Positions 31,402 to 42,230 of a stretch of DNA of 64,000 bases are shown in pieces. The notes below the pieces were generated by a model. The model saw only the letters and a program-made list of their open reading frames with translations, ran no database searches and had not been told where the DNA came from. Within the stretch, counting starts at the first letter, position 1, and each line of letters opens with the position of its first letter. Origin of the DNA: Belnapia moabensis DSM 16746. Lineage in GTDB: Bacteria > Pseudomonadota > Alphaproteobacteria > Acetobacterales > Acetobacteraceae. The DNA lies in NCBI RefSeq assembly GCF_000745835.1, contig NZ_JQKB01000001.1:168480-232479 (forward strand), read 5' to 3'. The translations under genes were made by a program, and so were the position numbers.

Positions 31402-32314
31402 GGCTGGCCTGCTCCACCATCCAGGCGCAAAGCGCGGGGAAATCCATGCCGGCATAGGCTGCCTGCTCCGGCAGCAGCGAGGTCGGCGTCAGCCCGGGTT
31501 GCGTGTTCACCTCGAGCAGCACCAGCCGCCCCGGCTCCCCCGCCGTGTCGTCATAACGGAAATCCGCCCGCGTCGCCCCACGGCAACCAAGTGCGCGATG
31601 CGCGGCCAGCGCCACCTCCATCGCCTGCTCGCGGATGGTTGGATGCACCGCCGCCGGCACCACATGCCGCGACCCGCCCTCGGCATATTTCGAGGAATAA
31701 TCGTAGAACTCGCCCGCATCCGCGATGATGTCGGTGACCACCAGCGCCCTGTCCCCCAGCACACCAACGGTCAGCTCACGCCCGGGGATGAACTCCTCCG
31801 CCAGCACCGTCCTGCCGAAGCGCCAGCTCCGCGCGATCTCCGCCCGCCGGTTGTCGCCCTTGCGCAGGATATGCACCCCGACCGAGGAACCCTCATTCAC
31901 CGGCTTGACGACGTAAGGGCGGGGCAGGGGATCCTCCGCCTCCAGCTCCTCCGGCTCCAGCAGCCGATGCGCCGGCACCGGCAGGCCGGCGGCGCGGAAC
32001 ACCGCCTTCGCCGCCACCTTGTCCATCGCCAGCGCCGAGGCGCGCAGCCCCGAATGCGTATAGGGGATGCCCATCCAGTCCAGCACGCCCTGGATGCAGC
32101 CATCCTCGCCGAACCGCCCATGCAGCGCGTTGAAGACGACATCCGGCTTCGCCGCGCGCAAGGCCGCGATGGTCGCGGTGAGATCGGCGCCGACATCGAT
32201 CGGCGTCACATCGAACCCCGCCTCGCGCAGCGCCGCCACGCATTGCTCGCCGGAAGCGAGGCTCACCTCGCGCTCCGCCGAAATCCCGCCGTGCAGGACC
32301 GCCACATGGGTCAT
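31391..32314 (-). CDS. ddl: D-alanine--D-alanine ligase
   Basis: 307 residues, DdlB size. Conserved segments: [44 protein letters not shown], the ATP-grasp lid [13 protein letters not shown], and the metal-binding end [20 protein letters not shown]. It makes D-Ala-D-Ala, the substrate of MurF encoded in the same cluster. The start overlaps the murB stop by four bases. Confidence 0.95.
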   Translation of the reverse strand: MTHVAVLHGGISAEREVSLASGEQCVAALREAGFDVTPIDVGADLTATIAALRAAKPDVVFNALHGRFGEDGCIQGVLDWMGIPYTHSGLRASALAMDKVAAKAVFRAAGLPVPAHRLLEPEELEAEDPLPRPYVVKPVNEGSSVGVHILRKGDNRRAEIARSWRFGRTVLAEEFIPGRELTVGVLGDRALVVTDIIADAGEFYDYSSKYAEGGSRHVVPAAVHPTIREQAMEVALAAHRALGCRGATRADFRYDDTAGEPGRLVLLEVNTQPGLTPTSLLPEQAAYAGMDFPALCAWMVEQASHGA

Positions 32315-33204
32315 GCCGCAACTCCGATTCGCTTGATCTCCCAGTCGAGGGAGATGCCGCTGTGGTCGAGCACCCGGGCGCGGACCTCTTCGCCGAGCGC
32401 TTCCAGCTCCGCCGCCGTGGCATTGCCGGTATTGAGCAGGAAATTGCAGTGCTTCTCCGAGACCTGCGCGCCACCACGCGCTAGCCCCCGGCACCCCGCC
32501 GCATCGATCAACGCCCAGGCCTTGTGCCCGGGCGGATTCTTGAAGGTCGAGCCGCCGGTCCGCGCCCGCACTGGCTGCGCCGCCTCCCGCGCCGAGCGGA
32601 TTTCCGCCATGCGCGGCGCCGCATCCCCCGGCCGTGCACGGAACCTCGCCCGCACGACGACGCCGCCTTCCGGCAGCACAGCATGCCGATAGGAGAGCCG
32701 CAGCGCCTCCGCATTAAGCCTGACGATGCCGCCGGGCGTTGCCACTTCCGCCCAGTCCAGCACGTCTTTCACTTCACTGCCGTAGGCGCCCGCATTCATC
32801 GCCACAGCGCCGCCGATGCTCCCCGGAATCCCGCAGAGGAATTCGAGACCGCTCAGCCCCGCCACCGCCGCATGCTCCGCCACCGTGACATCCAGCGCGG
32901 CAGCCCCCGCGACGACGCCATCCTGTTCCGTGACGACTTCACCGAAAGCCCCGCCCAGCCGCAGCACGACCCCCGGCAGCCCGCCATCGCGGATGATGAG
33001 GTTCGACGCCGCCCCGAGCACCGTCACCGACATCCCCGGCGTCACGCCGGCGAGCAGCGCAACCAGGTCCTCCGCATCCGCCGGCCGCACCAGCCACTCC
33101 GCCACCCCGCCGACACGGAACCAGGTGAGCGGCGCCAGCGCCACCCCCGCCCGGACCCGCCCACGGATGAGCGGCGCGGCATGCTGCATGTTCCTGGCGC
33201 TCAT
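32311..33204 (-). CDS. murB: UDP-N-acetylenolpyruvoylglucosamine reductase
   Basis: 297 residues. FAD-binding motifs [29 protein letters not shown] and [20 protein letters not shown] are present, along with the catalytic serine region [14 protein letters not shown]. It reduces the enolpyruvyl group to give UDP-MurNAc. It has the shorter alphaproteobacterial form. It overlaps murC upstream and ddl downstream by four bases each. Confidence 0.95.
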   Translation of the reverse strand: MSARNMQHAAPLIRGRVRAGVALAPLTWFRVGGVAEWLVRPADAEDLVALLAGVTPGMSVTVLGAASNLIIRDGGLPGVVLRLGGAFGEVVTEQDGVVAGAAALDVTVAEHAAVAGLSGLEFLCGIPGSIGGAVAMNAGAYGSEVKDVLDWAEVATPGGIVRLNAEALRLSYRHAVLPEGGVVVRARFRARPGDAAPRMAEIRSAREAAQPVRARTGGSTFKNPPGHKAWALIDAAGCRGLARGGAQVSEKHCNFLLNTGNATAAELEALGEEVRARVLDHSGISLDWEIKRIGVAA

Positions 33205-34637
33205 GCCCGCCTCAGCGGCGTCGCGCGGAAGCCGGGTTGCAAGGCCGCCAGCTGCTCCGGCAGCGCATGCGCCCAGGCGGTGATGTTCCCCGCCCCGAGG
33301 CAGACGACGTAATCACCCGGCTTGGCGATGGCATGGATCATCTCGGCGAGGCTCTCCGGCCCCGGCAGCGCCACGACGCTCCGATGCCCATGGGAGCGCA
33401 GCCCCTCGACCAGCCCATCCTTGTCCATGCCCGGAATCGGCTGCTCGCCCGCGGCATAGACATCGGCGACGATCACCGTCCCCGCATCATTCATGCACTT
33501 CGAGAATTCCTCGAAGAGCGTGGCGAGGCGGCTGTAGCGATGCGGCTGCACCACCGCGATGACATCCCTGGCGCCGGCCTGCCGCGCAGCCTTCAGCACC
33601 GCCGCGATCTCGACCGGATGATGCCCGTAATCGTCGATGACGGTAATGCCACCTGCCTCGCCGACCCGGGTGAAGCGCCGCTTCACCCCCTTGAAGCCCG
33701 CGAGCGCGCTGCGGATCGTCGCCTCGTCGATCTCCATCTCGACGCCGACGGCAATGGCCGCCAACGCATTCTGCACGTTGTGCTGCCCGAGCATCGGCAG
33801 GCGGAAGGGCTTCATTGTCCGGCTGCGCTTCGTCGCCCGGTCCTGCACGACAACCTCGAAGGTCGCGCCCATCCGGTCGGTGATGACCCGCTCCGCCCGC
33901 ACATCCGCCTGCGGCGAGAAGCCGTAGGTGACGATCCGCCGGTCGAGCTTCGGGATCATCGCCTGCACCTCGGGATGATCGAGGCACAGCACCGCAAACC
34001 CGTAGAAGGGGATGTTCGAGACGAATTGCGCGAAGCCGTCCTTCATCGCCTCCGCCGTCCCCCAATGGTCCAGATGCTCCGGATCCATGTTGGTGACGAT
34101 AGCAACGACGGAAGGCAGGCGAAGGAAGCTGCCATCGCTCTCATCCGCCTCGACCACCATCCACTCGCCTTCGCCGAGACGGGTATTGGTGCCATAGGCA
34201 TTGACGATGCCGCCATTGATGACGGTCGGGTCGATCTTCGCCGCCTCCAGCACGCAGGCAACGAGGCTCGTCGTCGTCGTCTTGCCATGCGTCCCGCCGA
34301 CCGCGACCGACCATTTGAGCCGCATCAGCTCCGCCAGCATCTCCGCCCGCCGCACCACGGGGATGAGCGCCGCCCGCGCCGCCTGCACCTCCGGGTTATC
34401 CTTCTTCACGGCGGTCGAGACGACGACGACCTGCGCCCCGCCCAGATTTTCCGCCGAATGCCCAATGGCGACGGGGATGCCCGCCTCGCGCAGCCGCGCC
34501 GTGTTGTAGCCCTCGGCGATGTCGCTGCCCTGCACCTGGTAACCCAGGTTGTGCAGCACCTCGGCGATGCCGGACATACCGATGCCGCCGATGCCGACGA
34601 AGTGGATGGGACCGATGGTCAGGGGCAGCGCACGCAT
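33201..34637 (-). CDS. murC: UDP-N-acetylmuramate--L-alanine ligase
   Basis: 478 residues. It opens with [20 protein letters not shown], the MurC nucleotide-sugar site, then the ATP loop [23 protein letters not shown], and the C-terminal [18 protein letters not shown] and QPHRYSRL. It adds L-Ala to UDP-MurNAc. The ATG overlaps the murG stop by one base (TGATG). Confidence 0.96.
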   Translation of the reverse strand: MRALPLTIGPIHFVGIGGIGMSGIAEVLHNLGYQVQGSDIAEGYNTARLREAGIPVAIGHSAENLGGAQVVVVSTAVKKDNPEVQAARAALIPVVRRAEMLAELMRLKWSVAVGGTHGKTTTTSLVACVLEAAKIDPTVINGGIVNAYGTNTRLGEGEWMVVEADESDGSFLRLPSVVAIVTNMDPEHLDHWGTAEAMKDGFAQFVSNIPFYGFAVLCLDHPEVQAMIPKLDRRIVTYGFSPQADVRAERVITDRMGATFEVVVQDRATKRSRTMKPFRLPMLGQHNVQNALAAIAVGVEMEIDEATIRSALAGFKGVKRRFTRVGEAGGITVIDDYGHHPVEIAAVLKAARQAGARDVIAVVQPHRYSRLATLFEEFSKCMNDAGTVIVADVYAAGEQPIPGMDKDGLVEGLRSHGHRSVVALPGPESLAEMIHAIAKPGDYVVCLGAGNITAWAHALPEQLAALQPGFRATPLRRA

Positions 34638-35764
34638 CAACGGGTTTCCTGGGCGGCACGCGCCCTGACGAGCGAAAGGACAAGATCGGCCAGCCGCTTC
34701 GCCGCATCCGGCTGCGCCAGCAGGGCAGCGGAGGCGGCGGCGCGCTTCAGCCCGGCGAGGTCGCCGAACTGGGCGGCGAGCTGCGCCGAGAGCGCCGCCG
34801 GGGTGAACTCCCCCTGCGGCATGACGATGGCCGCGCCGGCCTCGGCGATGGCCCGCGCATTGGCCTTCTGGTGGTCGTCGATCGCATGCGGCAGCGGCAC
34901 GAGGATGGAAGGCCGTCCCGCGCAGGCCAGCTCCGCCACGGTCCCCGCGCCGGCGCGGGCGACGACGAGATGCGCCATGGCCAGCCGCCCGGCGACATCG
35001 GGGAAGAAGGGCGAGAGCTCCGCCGGCACGTTCGCCGCGCCATAGGCCTCGCGCACCCGGTTGAGATCCTCCGCCCGGCACTGCTGCGCGACGACGAGCC
35101 GCCCACGCAGCCCCTCCGGCAGCGCAGCCACCGCCGCCGGCACCACATCCGCGAAGATGCGCGCCCCGAGCGAGCCGCCGAGCACCAGCAGCCGCAACGC
35201 CCCATCCGTCCCCGGATAGCCGCGCCCTGCCAGCTCGGCGAGCGCCGGCCGCACCGGATTGCCGACCACATGCACCGGCGCCCCATCGGGCACCCGCCCC
35301 GTCGCCGCATAGGACAGCGCCAGCGCATCCGCCCGCCGGCTCAACAGCCGGTTGGCTCGGCCGAGGATGGCATTCTGCTCATGCAGCACCGTCACCGGCC
35401 GGGCGCTGACCATGGTGAGCGCCGCGAGCAGCGGCGGCACGCTCGGGTAACCGCCGAAGCCGACCACCGCCGAAGCCCCGAGCTGCCGCACCAGCCGCCG
35501 CGCCTGCATCGTCCCCGCCGCCAGCGCCACCGCGCCCCGCGCCGCGCTCACAGCCCCGCGCCCCGACAGCCCCGAACCCTTCAGCACGAAGCGCTCCGCA
35601 TTGGCGAAGGCCGCGCTCTCGAAGGCCGCCGAGCGCGCATCCGTCATCAGCGCGATCCGCTCGCCGCGCGCCAGCAGCTCCGCCGCCAGCGCCTCGGCGG
35701 GAAACAGATGGCCGCCAGTCCCGCCCGCCGCGATGATGATCGGATGCACCGCGGGCCCTCTCAT
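34637..35764 (-). CDS. murG: UDP-GlcNAc transferase MurG (lipid II synthesis)
   Basis: 375 residues, GT28. The N-terminal loop [34 protein letters not shown] and [15 protein letters not shown], the inter-domain GNPVRPAL, and the C-terminal [12 protein letters not shown] and [21 protein letters not shown] are all typical. A peripheral inner-membrane protein that turns lipid I into lipid II. Start ATG 35764 (MRGPAVHP) overlaps the ftsW stop by four bases; a far longer frame upstream is antisense to ftsW. Confidence 0.96.
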   Translation of the reverse strand: MRGPAVHPIIIAAGGTGGHLFPAEALAAELLARGERIALMTDARSAAFESAAFANAERFVLKGSGLSGRGAVSAARGAVALAAGTMQARRLVRQLGASAVVGFGGYPSVPPLLAALTMVSARPVTVLHEQNAILGRANRLLSRRADALALSYAATGRVPDGAPVHVVGNPVRPALAELAGRGYPGTDGALRLLVLGGSLGARIFADVVPAAVAALPEGLRGRLVVAQQCRAEDLNRVREAYGAANVPAELSPFFPDVAGRLAMAHLVVARAGAGTVAELACAGRPSILVPLPHAIDDHQKANARAIAEAGAAIVMPQGEFTPAALSAQLAAQFGDLAGLKRAAASAALLAQPDAAKRLADLVLSLVRARAAQETR

Positions 35765-36942
35765 TCGACCACGTCCATGCGGGAAGTCCGCTTCCGCGTC
35801 AGCGCCAGCAGCATCCCCATGCCCAGCGCGATGGCGAGCACCGAGGACCCGCCATAGGAGACGAAAGGCAGCGTCATCCCCTTGGTCGGGATCAGATGCA
35901 GCGACGACGCCATGTTGACGAAGGCCTGGAGCCCGAACTGCGCCAGCAACCCCGTCGCCGCCAGGATGACGAACAGCTCCGCCTCGCCCAGCAACCGGAT
36001 CAGCCCGCGCACCACGACGAAGGCGAAAAGCGCCAGGATCACCAGGCAGACGATGAAGCCGAATTCCTCCCCCGCCACGGCGAAGACGAAGTCGGCATGC
36101 GCGTCCGGCAGCGCGTTCTTCACGCGCCCCTCGCCGGGCCCCCGCCCGAACAACCCGCCGTTGCCGAAGGCCTCCATCGCCTTGGTGATCTGGAAGGTGT
36201 CGCCAGAGGACGGGTCGAGGAAGCGATCGACGCGGCTGCGGACGTGGTCCAGCGTGAAATAGGCACCGATGGCGAGCGCCACGCCGCCCACCCCGAGCGC
36301 GCCGACGAAGGCGAGGTTCAGCCCGGCAACGAAGAACTGCGCCAGGAACATGCAGACGACGACCATCAGCATGCCGAAATCCGGCTGCGACTTCAGCACG
36401 ATGGTGACCACGCCCAGCAGCCCGAAGGCCGCCGCCGGCCAGAGCCATTGCGGATGCAGCAGCGCCAGCCCGCGCTCCCCCGCCGCGATCCGCCGCGCCG
36501 CCGCCGCCTTGCCCTCGGCCAGCATCCAGGCGACGACCACCGCGAAGCAGGGCTTGAGGAATTCGGAGGGCTGCATCGTTCCCATGAGCGGCAGGGCCAG
36601 CCAGCGCCGCGCCCCCTTGGTCTCAAAGCCGATGACCAACGTCGCCGCCGTCAGCGCCAGCGCCCCGAGGCAGCCAAGGATCGCCAGGTGCTTGATGTTC
36701 CGCGGCGTCAGCAGCGAGACCATCACCATCAGCGCCGCAGCCATGATGAGGAACACCACCTGCTTGGCAAACAGCAGCTCGCGCGACCCGCTGCCGATGA
36801 CGCGCTCCGCAACCGCCGGGCTCGCCGCCAGCATCATGACGTAGCCGAAGCCGATCAGGATCAGCAGCGCCGCCAGGGTCCAGCGATCGACCGTCCACCA
36901 CCAGCGGCCGAGGACGGAATTGTCGGAGCGCGAAATGGCCAT
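35761..36942 (-). CDS. ftsW: SEDS-family peptidoglycan polymerase FtsW
   Basis: 393 residues with about ten membrane helices. SEDS motifs: KGARRWLALPLMGTMQPSEFLKP, the loop AFGNGGLFGRGPGEG..NALPDAHADFVFAVAGEE with the catalytic-type Asp, and the C-terminal PTKGMTLPFVSYGGSSVLA. FtsW polymerises lipid II at the septum with the transpeptidase FtsI from the same cluster. The start overlaps the murD stop by one base. Confidence 0.95.
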   Translation of the reverse strand: MAISRSDNSVLGRWWWTVDRWTLAALLILIGFGYVMMLAASPAVAERVIGSGSRELLFAKQVVFLIMAAALMVMVSLLTPRNIKHLAILGCLGALALTAATLVIGFETKGARRWLALPLMGTMQPSEFLKPCFAVVVAWMLAEGKAAAARRIAAGERGLALLHPQWLWPAAAFGLLGVVTIVLKSQPDFGMLMVVVCMFLAQFFVAGLNLAFVGALGVGGVALAIGAYFTLDHVRSRVDRFLDPSSGDTFQITKAMEAFGNGGLFGRGPGEGRVKNALPDAHADFVFAVAGEEFGFIVCLVILALFAFVVVRGLIRLLGEAELFVILAATGLLAQFGLQAFVNMASSLHLIPTKGMTLPFVSYGGSSVLAIALGMGMLLALTRKRTSRMDVVE

Positions 36943-38312
36943 CAGGCGGCCCTCCCTTCGGCCAGCGCGGCGACGAGCGCACGGAACCGCTCCCCCCGCT
37001 GCTCGAAACCGGTGAACTGATCCCAGCTGGCGCAGGCCGGCGACAGCAGCACGACCGGCGCCGCACCGGCCGCGGCACTCGCCGCCGCCTCGGCGACAGC
37101 CATATCCAGCGTGCCGACCACGCGATGCTTCACACCATGCGCCGCCAAGGTCGCCGCCAGCACCGGCGCATCCCGCCCGATCAGCAGCGCCTCGGCAACG
37201 CGTGTAAAGAAGGGCACGAGGCTTTCGATCCCTCCCTCCTTCGCCGTCCCGCCCGCGATCCAGACGACGCGCTCATAGCTGGCGAGTGCCCGCGCCGTGC
37301 TATCCGCATTCGTCCCCTTGCTGTCGTTGACGAAGGCGACGCCCCGCCATTTGCCGACCCGCTCCTGCCGGTGCGGCAGCCCCGGATAGCTCCCGAGCCC
37401 CGCCGCCACCTCGCCACGCGTCAGCCCGAGATCGAGCGCACAGGCCGCCGCCGCCGCCGCATTCTGCGCATTGTGGCTGCCGGGCAGGGCAGGGGCCTCG
37501 CCAAGATCGAGGATCGCCCCGCTATCGTCGCGCAGCACCCGCCCCTCGGCCCAGACGCCGCCCGCCTGCCGCGCCTCGCCGGAGATCGGGCAGAAACGTC
37601 CCGCCAGCCGCCCGCGCAAACCGGCGCTCCAGCCATCATCCATGCCGAGCACCGCGAGATCCTCGCGCTCCTGCCGCGCGAAGACCTGCGCCTTCGCGTC
37701 CAGATAGCCGGCCATGTCGCCATGCCGGTCGAGATGGTCTGGCGAGAGGTTCAACATAACGCCCTGGTTGAAGCGCACGCTCTGGATTCGCTCCAACATG
37801 TATGACGACATCTCGAGTGCGTATACGTCATCCCTTCCCAAGATATTGAGGGAAAGCGCCGCCGGCCCAAGATTTCCACCCGCCGCCGCCTCGCGCCCCG
37901 CCGCGCGCAACAGGTGGTGCAGCAGCGCCGTCGTCGTCGATTTCCCGTTCGTCCCGGTGATGCCGACGAATCGCGCCGTCGACCCTGCCGCGCGGACAGC
38001 GCGATAGAGGTAATCGACATCGCACAGCACCGGCCGCCCGGCAGCCAATGCTGCGGCGGCGGCCGGATGCACCCGCGGCAGCCGGTGCGGGATGCCCGGC
38101 GAGAGCAGCAGCGCATCCCAGCGGAACACCCCTTGCGACGGATCCTCGACCGCGAGCCCGGCTGCGCTCGCCGCGACGCGCCCATCCTCCTTGTCGTCCC
38201 AGCAGGTGACCTCCGCCCCCCATTCGGCGAGCCGCCGCGCCGCCGGAAGCCCGGCCTTGCCGAGCCCCACCAGGGCAATGCGTTCTCCGGCGAAGGGGGT
38301 GAAGCTGCTCAT
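36942..38312 (-). CDS. murD: UDP-N-acetylmuramoylalanine--D-glutamate ligase
   Basis: 456 residues. N-terminal [17 protein letters not shown] binds the nucleotide sugar. The ATP loop is [21 protein letters not shown], followed by [34 protein letters not shown] and [16 protein letters not shown]. It adds D-Glu. The C-terminal Ala-rich end has [22 protein letters not shown], the MurD signature. It is coupled to mraY (four-base overlap) and ftsW (one-base overlap). Confidence 0.95.
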   Translation of the reverse strand: MSSFTPFAGERIALVGLGKAGLPAARRLAEWGAEVTCWDDKEDGRVAASAAGLAVEDPSQGVFRWDALLLSPGIPHRLPRVHPAAAAALAAGRPVLCDVDYLYRAVRAAGSTARFVGITGTNGKSTTTALLHHLLRAAGREAAAGGNLGPAALSLNILGRDDVYALEMSSYMLERIQSVRFNQGVMLNLSPDHLDRHGDMAGYLDAKAQVFARQEREDLAVLGMDDGWSAGLRGRLAGRFCPISGEARQAGGVWAEGRVLRDDSGAILDLGEAPALPGSHNAQNAAAAAACALDLGLTRGEVAAGLGSYPGLPHRQERVGKWRGVAFVNDSKGTNADSTARALASYERVVWIAGGTAKEGGIESLVPFFTRVAEALLIGRDAPVLAATLAAHGVKHRVVGTLDMAVAEAAASAAAGAAPVVLLSPACASWDQFTGFEQRGERFRALVAALAEGRAA

Positions 38313-39397
38313 CGGATCTTCAGCGTCGACAGGCCGACCAGCGCGAGCACCATGGCGATGATCCAGAAGCGGATCACGATGGTGGCCTCGGCCCAGCCCT
38401 TCTTCTCGAAATGATGGTGCAGCGGCGCCATCAGGAAGACGCGCCGCCCGGTCCGCTTGTACCAGAAGACCTGGATGATGACGCTGACAGTCTCGACGAC
38501 GAAAAGACCGCCGACGATCGCCAGCACGATCTCATGCTTGGTGGCGACGGCGACCGCGCCGAGCGCCCCGCCCAGCGCCAGCGACCCCGTATCCCCCATG
38601 AAGACGGCGGCTGGCGGCGCGTTGAACCAGAGGAAGCCAAGCCCCGCCCCGATCAGCGCCGCGCAGAACACCGCCAGCTCGCCCGCACCCGGCACCGAAT
38701 GCAGCTGCAGATACTCGGAGAAGACCCGGTTGCCGACGAGATAGGCGATCAGCGTGAACACCGCTGCCGCGATCATCGCCGGCACGATGGCGAGCCCATC
38801 GAGCCCGTCCGTCAGGTTGACGGCATTCGACGCCCCCATCAGCACCAGCATCCCGACCAGCGGGAAGAGGAATCCGAAAGGCAGCAGCGTCTCCTTGAAC
38901 ACCGGGAATGCGAGCCCCGTCGCCACCGCCGGCGGCAGCAGCAGCACGATCCAGATCGCCCCCGCCAGCCCGACCACCGCCTGCCAGACCAGCTTGCCCC
39001 GCGCCGAGACGCCCTTGGTGTTCCGCTTCGTCACCTTCAGCCAGTCATCGGCGAAGCCAAGCCCGCCATAGCCGACGGTAACGAACAGCGCCGCCCAGAC
39101 CAGCCCGTTGCGCAGGTCGGCCCAGAGCAGCGTGGCGAGCACCAGGGCGAGCAGGATCAGCACGCCCCCCATGGTCGGCGTGCCCTTCTTAGTGACGAGG
39201 TGGCTCGCCGGCCCATCGACGCGGATCGGCTGCCCGCCGCGCTGGAAGCCGCGCAGCCAGGTGATCACCGTCGGTCCGAGGGCGAGCGACAGCACCAGGG
39301 CGGTCAGGCAGGCCGCCCCCGCCCGGAAGGTGGTGTAGCGGATCAGGTTGAAGAGGGGGAAATCCTCCGCATAGGGCGCGAAGAGATTGAAGATCAC
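38309..39397 (-). CDS. mraY: Phospho-N-acetylmuramoyl-pentapeptide transferase
   Basis: 362 residues with about ten membrane helices. Conserved cytosolic loops: [28 protein letters not shown] (catalytic Asp pair), [32 protein letters not shown] and [13 protein letters not shown]. It makes lipid I on undecaprenyl phosphate. Its ATG overlaps the murF stop by four bases. Confidence 0.96.
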   Translation of the reverse strand: MIFNLFAPYAEDFPLFNLIRYTTFRAGAACLTALVLSLALGPTVITWLRGFQRGGQPIRVDGPASHLVTKKGTPTMGGVLILLALVLATLLWADLRNGLVWAALFVTVGYGGLGFADDWLKVTKRNTKGVSARGKLVWQAVVGLAGAIWIVLLLPPAVATGLAFPVFKETLLPFGFLFPLVGMLVLMGASNAVNLTDGLDGLAIVPAMIAAAVFTLIAYLVGNRVFSEYLQLHSVPGAGELAVFCAALIGAGLGFLWFNAPPAAVFMGDTGSLALGGALGAVAVATKHEIVLAIVGGLFVVETVSVIIQVFWYKRTGRRVFLMAPLHHHFEKKGWAEATIVIRFWIIAMVLALVGLSTLKIR

Positions 39398-40761
39398 CGC
39401 GCGTTCCCCCTGATCGCCGCGAGCACCCTGCCCATCAGCGTCGCCTTGCTTCCCTTGACCAGCACCGCATCCCCATCCCGCAGCGCCGCCGCGACCAGCG
39501 GCGCCAGCTCAGCCGAAGTCTCCGTCACCGCCAGCACCAGGCCCGGCGGCAACGCCGCGGCCAGATGCGGCATGTCCTTGCCGCAGAGGAAGACCGCATC
39601 CGCCGCCTCCCGCACATGCGGCGCCAGCGCGGCATGTTCCGCCGCGCTGAAGTCGCCGAGCTCACCCATCTGCCCGAGCACTGCGACACGCCGCCGCGCC
39701 GGCAGCAGCCGCAGCACCGCGAGTGCCGCCCGCACCGAGGGCGGCTGCCCGTTGAAGGCCTCATCGAGCAGCGTGGCCTTGCCGCCATCCGCGGTAGCGA
39801 CCTGCTCCAACGCCCCACGCCCCTGCATCACCCGATACTCGCCGAGCCGGGGCGCCAGCGCCGCCGCATCGCAGCCGAGCGCCCGCACCGCGGCCAACGC
39901 ACCGATCGCATTCCGCACCAGATGCGCCCCCGGCGCCCCGAGCCGGAAGGCGACCCGCTGCCCGCCAATGGCCGCCACGACGTCGCTTCCCCCGGCATCG
40001 GCGCGCACCTCCAGCGCCTCCACCTCGCCGCCCGCGCCGAAGGTCATGACGCGATGCCCGGCGCCCACCGCCTCGCGCAGCACCGGCAGAATCGCATCCT
40101 CCGCCGGCAGCACGGCGACGCCGCCCGGCTCGAGTCCAAGGGCGATGCTGCCCTTCTCCCGCGCGATCGCCTCGAGGCTGCCGAGATGCCCGATATGCGC
40201 CGCGCCCACATTCGTCACCATCGCCACATGCGGCCGGGCGAGGCGGGTGAGGGGGGCGATCTCGCCCGGATTGTTCATCCCGATCTCGATGACGGCGAAT
40301 CTGTTCCCAGCCGGCATGCGCGCCAGCGTCAGCGGGACGCCCCAATGGTTGTTGTAGGAGGCGACCGCCGCATGCGTCTCGCCCGCGCCTGCGAGCAGCA
40401 GCCGCAGCATCTCCTTGGTCCCGGTTTTGCCGACGCTTCCCGTCACGGCGACGACCCGCGCCGCACAGCGCGCGCGCCCCGCCGCTCCCAACGCCGTCAG
40501 CCCCGCCAGCGTATCCCGCACGCGCAGCAGCGGCGCCCCGGCCGCCACGCCCGGTGGATCGCGGTCGACCATCGCCGCCGCCGCCCCGCGCGCCAGCGCA
40601 TCGGCGACGAAATCATGCCCGTCCCGCACGTCGCGCAGCGCGACGAACAGCTCGCCCGGCGCCACGCTCCGGCTGTCGATGGAAACCCCGGTGACGGCAA
40701 ACTCGCCGTCGAGGCTTCCCTCCGTCGCCGTCCGCAGCTCGGCACCCGTCCAAAGGCTCAT
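39394..40761 (-). CDS. murF: UDP-MurNAc-tripeptide D-alanyl-D-alanine ligase
   Basis: 455 residues. [20 protein letters not shown] is the uridine-binding part, then the ATP loop [53 protein letters not shown], and [17 protein letters not shown]. The C-terminus holds [16 protein letters not shown]. It attaches the D-Ala-D-Ala made by Ddl. It overlaps murE upstream by four bases. Confidence 0.95.
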   Translation of the reverse strand: MSLWTGAELRTATEGSLDGEFAVTGVSIDSRSVAPGELFVALRDVRDGHDFVADALARGAAAAMVDRDPPGVAAGAPLLRVRDTLAGLTALGAAGRARCAARVVAVTGSVGKTGTKEMLRLLLAGAGETHAAVASYNNHWGVPLTLARMPAGNRFAVIEIGMNNPGEIAPLTRLARPHVAMVTNVGAAHIGHLGSLEAIAREKGSIALGLEPGGVAVLPAEDAILPVLREAVGAGHRVMTFGAGGEVEALEVRADAGGSDVVAAIGGQRVAFRLGAPGAHLVRNAIGALAAVRALGCDAAALAPRLGEYRVMQGRGALEQVATADGGKATLLDEAFNGQPPSVRAALAVLRLLPARRRVAVLGQMGELGDFSAAEHAALAPHVREAADAVFLCGKDMPHLAAALPPGLVLAVTETSAELAPLVAAALRDGDAVLVKGSKATLMGRVLAAIRGNAR

Positions 40762-42230
40762 GCCGCGAGCTCCCGCACCACCTCGGCATCGTCGAAGGGT
40801 GTCGTCACCCCGCCGATCGTTTGCCCGCTCTCATGTCCCTTGCCCGCGACAGCCAGCACATCCCCCGGCCCGAGATCGCCGAGCGCCCGCGCGATCGCCC
40901 CGCGCCGCTCCCCCGCATCGATCCCGTCTGCGCAGCCCGCCAGCACCGCCGCACGGATCGCCGCCGGGTCCTCGCTGCGCGGATTGTCATCTGTCACCCA
41001 ACACACGTCCGCCCCGCGCGCCGCCGCCGCGCCCATCAACGGCCGCTTGCCCGGGTCGCGGTCGCCGCCCGCACCGAAGACGACATGCAGCCGCCCGCCC
41101 GCCGCCACATGCGGCCGCAGTGCCCCGAGCAGCCGCTCCAGCGCATCCGGCGTATGCGCATAGTCGACATAGACCGCGGCGCCGTTCGCCAGCCGCGCCG
41201 CCAGCTCCATCCGCCCGCGCACCCCGGCGAGCCGCGGCAGCAGCGTCATCGCCCGGCCCGGCTCGATCCCGGTGGCGACGGCCAGCGCCAGCGCCATCAG
41301 CACGTTGTCGGCCTGGAACCGCCCCGGCAGCGGCAGATGCACCGCGTGCCGCTGGCCGAAGGCCTCGATCTCCAACGCCTGCCCGTCCGGCAGCGGATGA
41401 TGCGCCAGCAGCCGCACTGCCTCGCCCGTCTCGCCCACCGTCAGCAGTTCCAGCCCCCGCCGCGCGGCCACGCCCCGCAGCGCATCGAGCGTCTCCCGCT
41501 CCATCTCGGCGGAAGCCACCGCCACCGCCCCCGGCTCCAGCAGCGTGTCGAACAGCCGGAGCTTCGCCGCCCGGTAGGCCTCCATCGTCCGGTGATAGTC
41601 GAGATGGTCCCGCGTCAGGTTGGTGAAGCCCGCCGCCGACAGCCGTACCCCATCCAGCCGCCTCTGTTCGATGCCATGCGAGGAGCCCTCGATCGCCGCA
41701 TGCCCGATCCCGGCCTGGGCGAGTGCCGCGAATTGCCCGTGCAGCGCCACCGGATCGGGCGTCGTCAGGCTCGCCCCGCCGGGGAAGCCCGGCGCGATCA
41801 GCCCGAGCGTGCCGAGCGACGCCGCCCGCCGCCCCGCCAGCGTCCAGAGCTGGCGCAGGAAATCGACGGTGCTCGTCTTGCCATTGGTCCCCGTCACCGC
41901 AACGACGGTGGCCGGCTGCGCCCCAGCCAGGGCCGCCGCCATCAGCGCCAGGCTCCGCCTCGGATCTTCGGCGCCGATCACTGGCACCCCTGCCTCGACG
42001 ACCGTACCTACCGGCACCAGCACCGCGACGGCACCCTTCGCCACCGCATCGGCGACGAAGGCCCGCCCATCCTGCCGCGCACCCGGCAGGGCAACGAAGA
42101 GCATGCCGGGCGCCACCGCCCGGCTATCCGTGGTGACGCCGCCGATCAGCCGCCCGGCCGCATCGCCCGCCGCATCCGACGGCAGACCGCCGGCCCGGAG
42201 GAGGTCACCGAGGCGCAAGGCCGGCCTCAC
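40758..42230 (-). CDS. murE: UDP-MurNAc-L-Ala-D-Glu--meso-DAP ligase
   Basis: 490 residues. VTTDSRAVAPGMLFVALPGA, the ATP loop VAVTGTNGKTSTVDFLRQL and NLTRDHLDYHRTMEAY precede the diagnostic DNPR in WVTDDNPRSEDPAAIRAAV, which marks meso-diaminopimelate rather than lysine specificity. The C-terminus GKGHESGQTIGGVTTPFDD is complete. It overlaps the end of ftsI by 26 bases, the longest overlap in the cluster. Confidence 0.95.
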   Translation of the reverse strand: MRPALRLGDLLRAGGLPSDAAGDAAGRLIGGVTTDSRAVAPGMLFVALPGARQDGRAFVADAVAKGAVAVLVPVGTVVEAGVPVIGAEDPRRSLALMAAALAGAQPATVVAVTGTNGKTSTVDFLRQLWTLAGRRAASLGTLGLIAPGFPGGASLTTPDPVALHGQFAALAQAGIGHAAIEGSSHGIEQRRLDGVRLSAAGFTNLTRDHLDYHRTMEAYRAAKLRLFDTLLEPGAVAVASAEMERETLDALRGVAARRGLELLTVGETGEAVRLLAHHPLPDGQALEIEAFGQRHAVHLPLPGRFQADNVLMALALAVATGIEPGRAMTLLPRLAGVRGRMELAARLANGAAVYVDYAHTPDALERLLGALRPHVAAGGRLHVVFGAGGDRDPGKRPLMGAAAARGADVCWVTDDNPRSEDPAAIRAAVLAGCADGIDAGERRGAIARALGDLGPGDVLAVAGKGHESGQTIGGVTTPFDDAEVVRELAA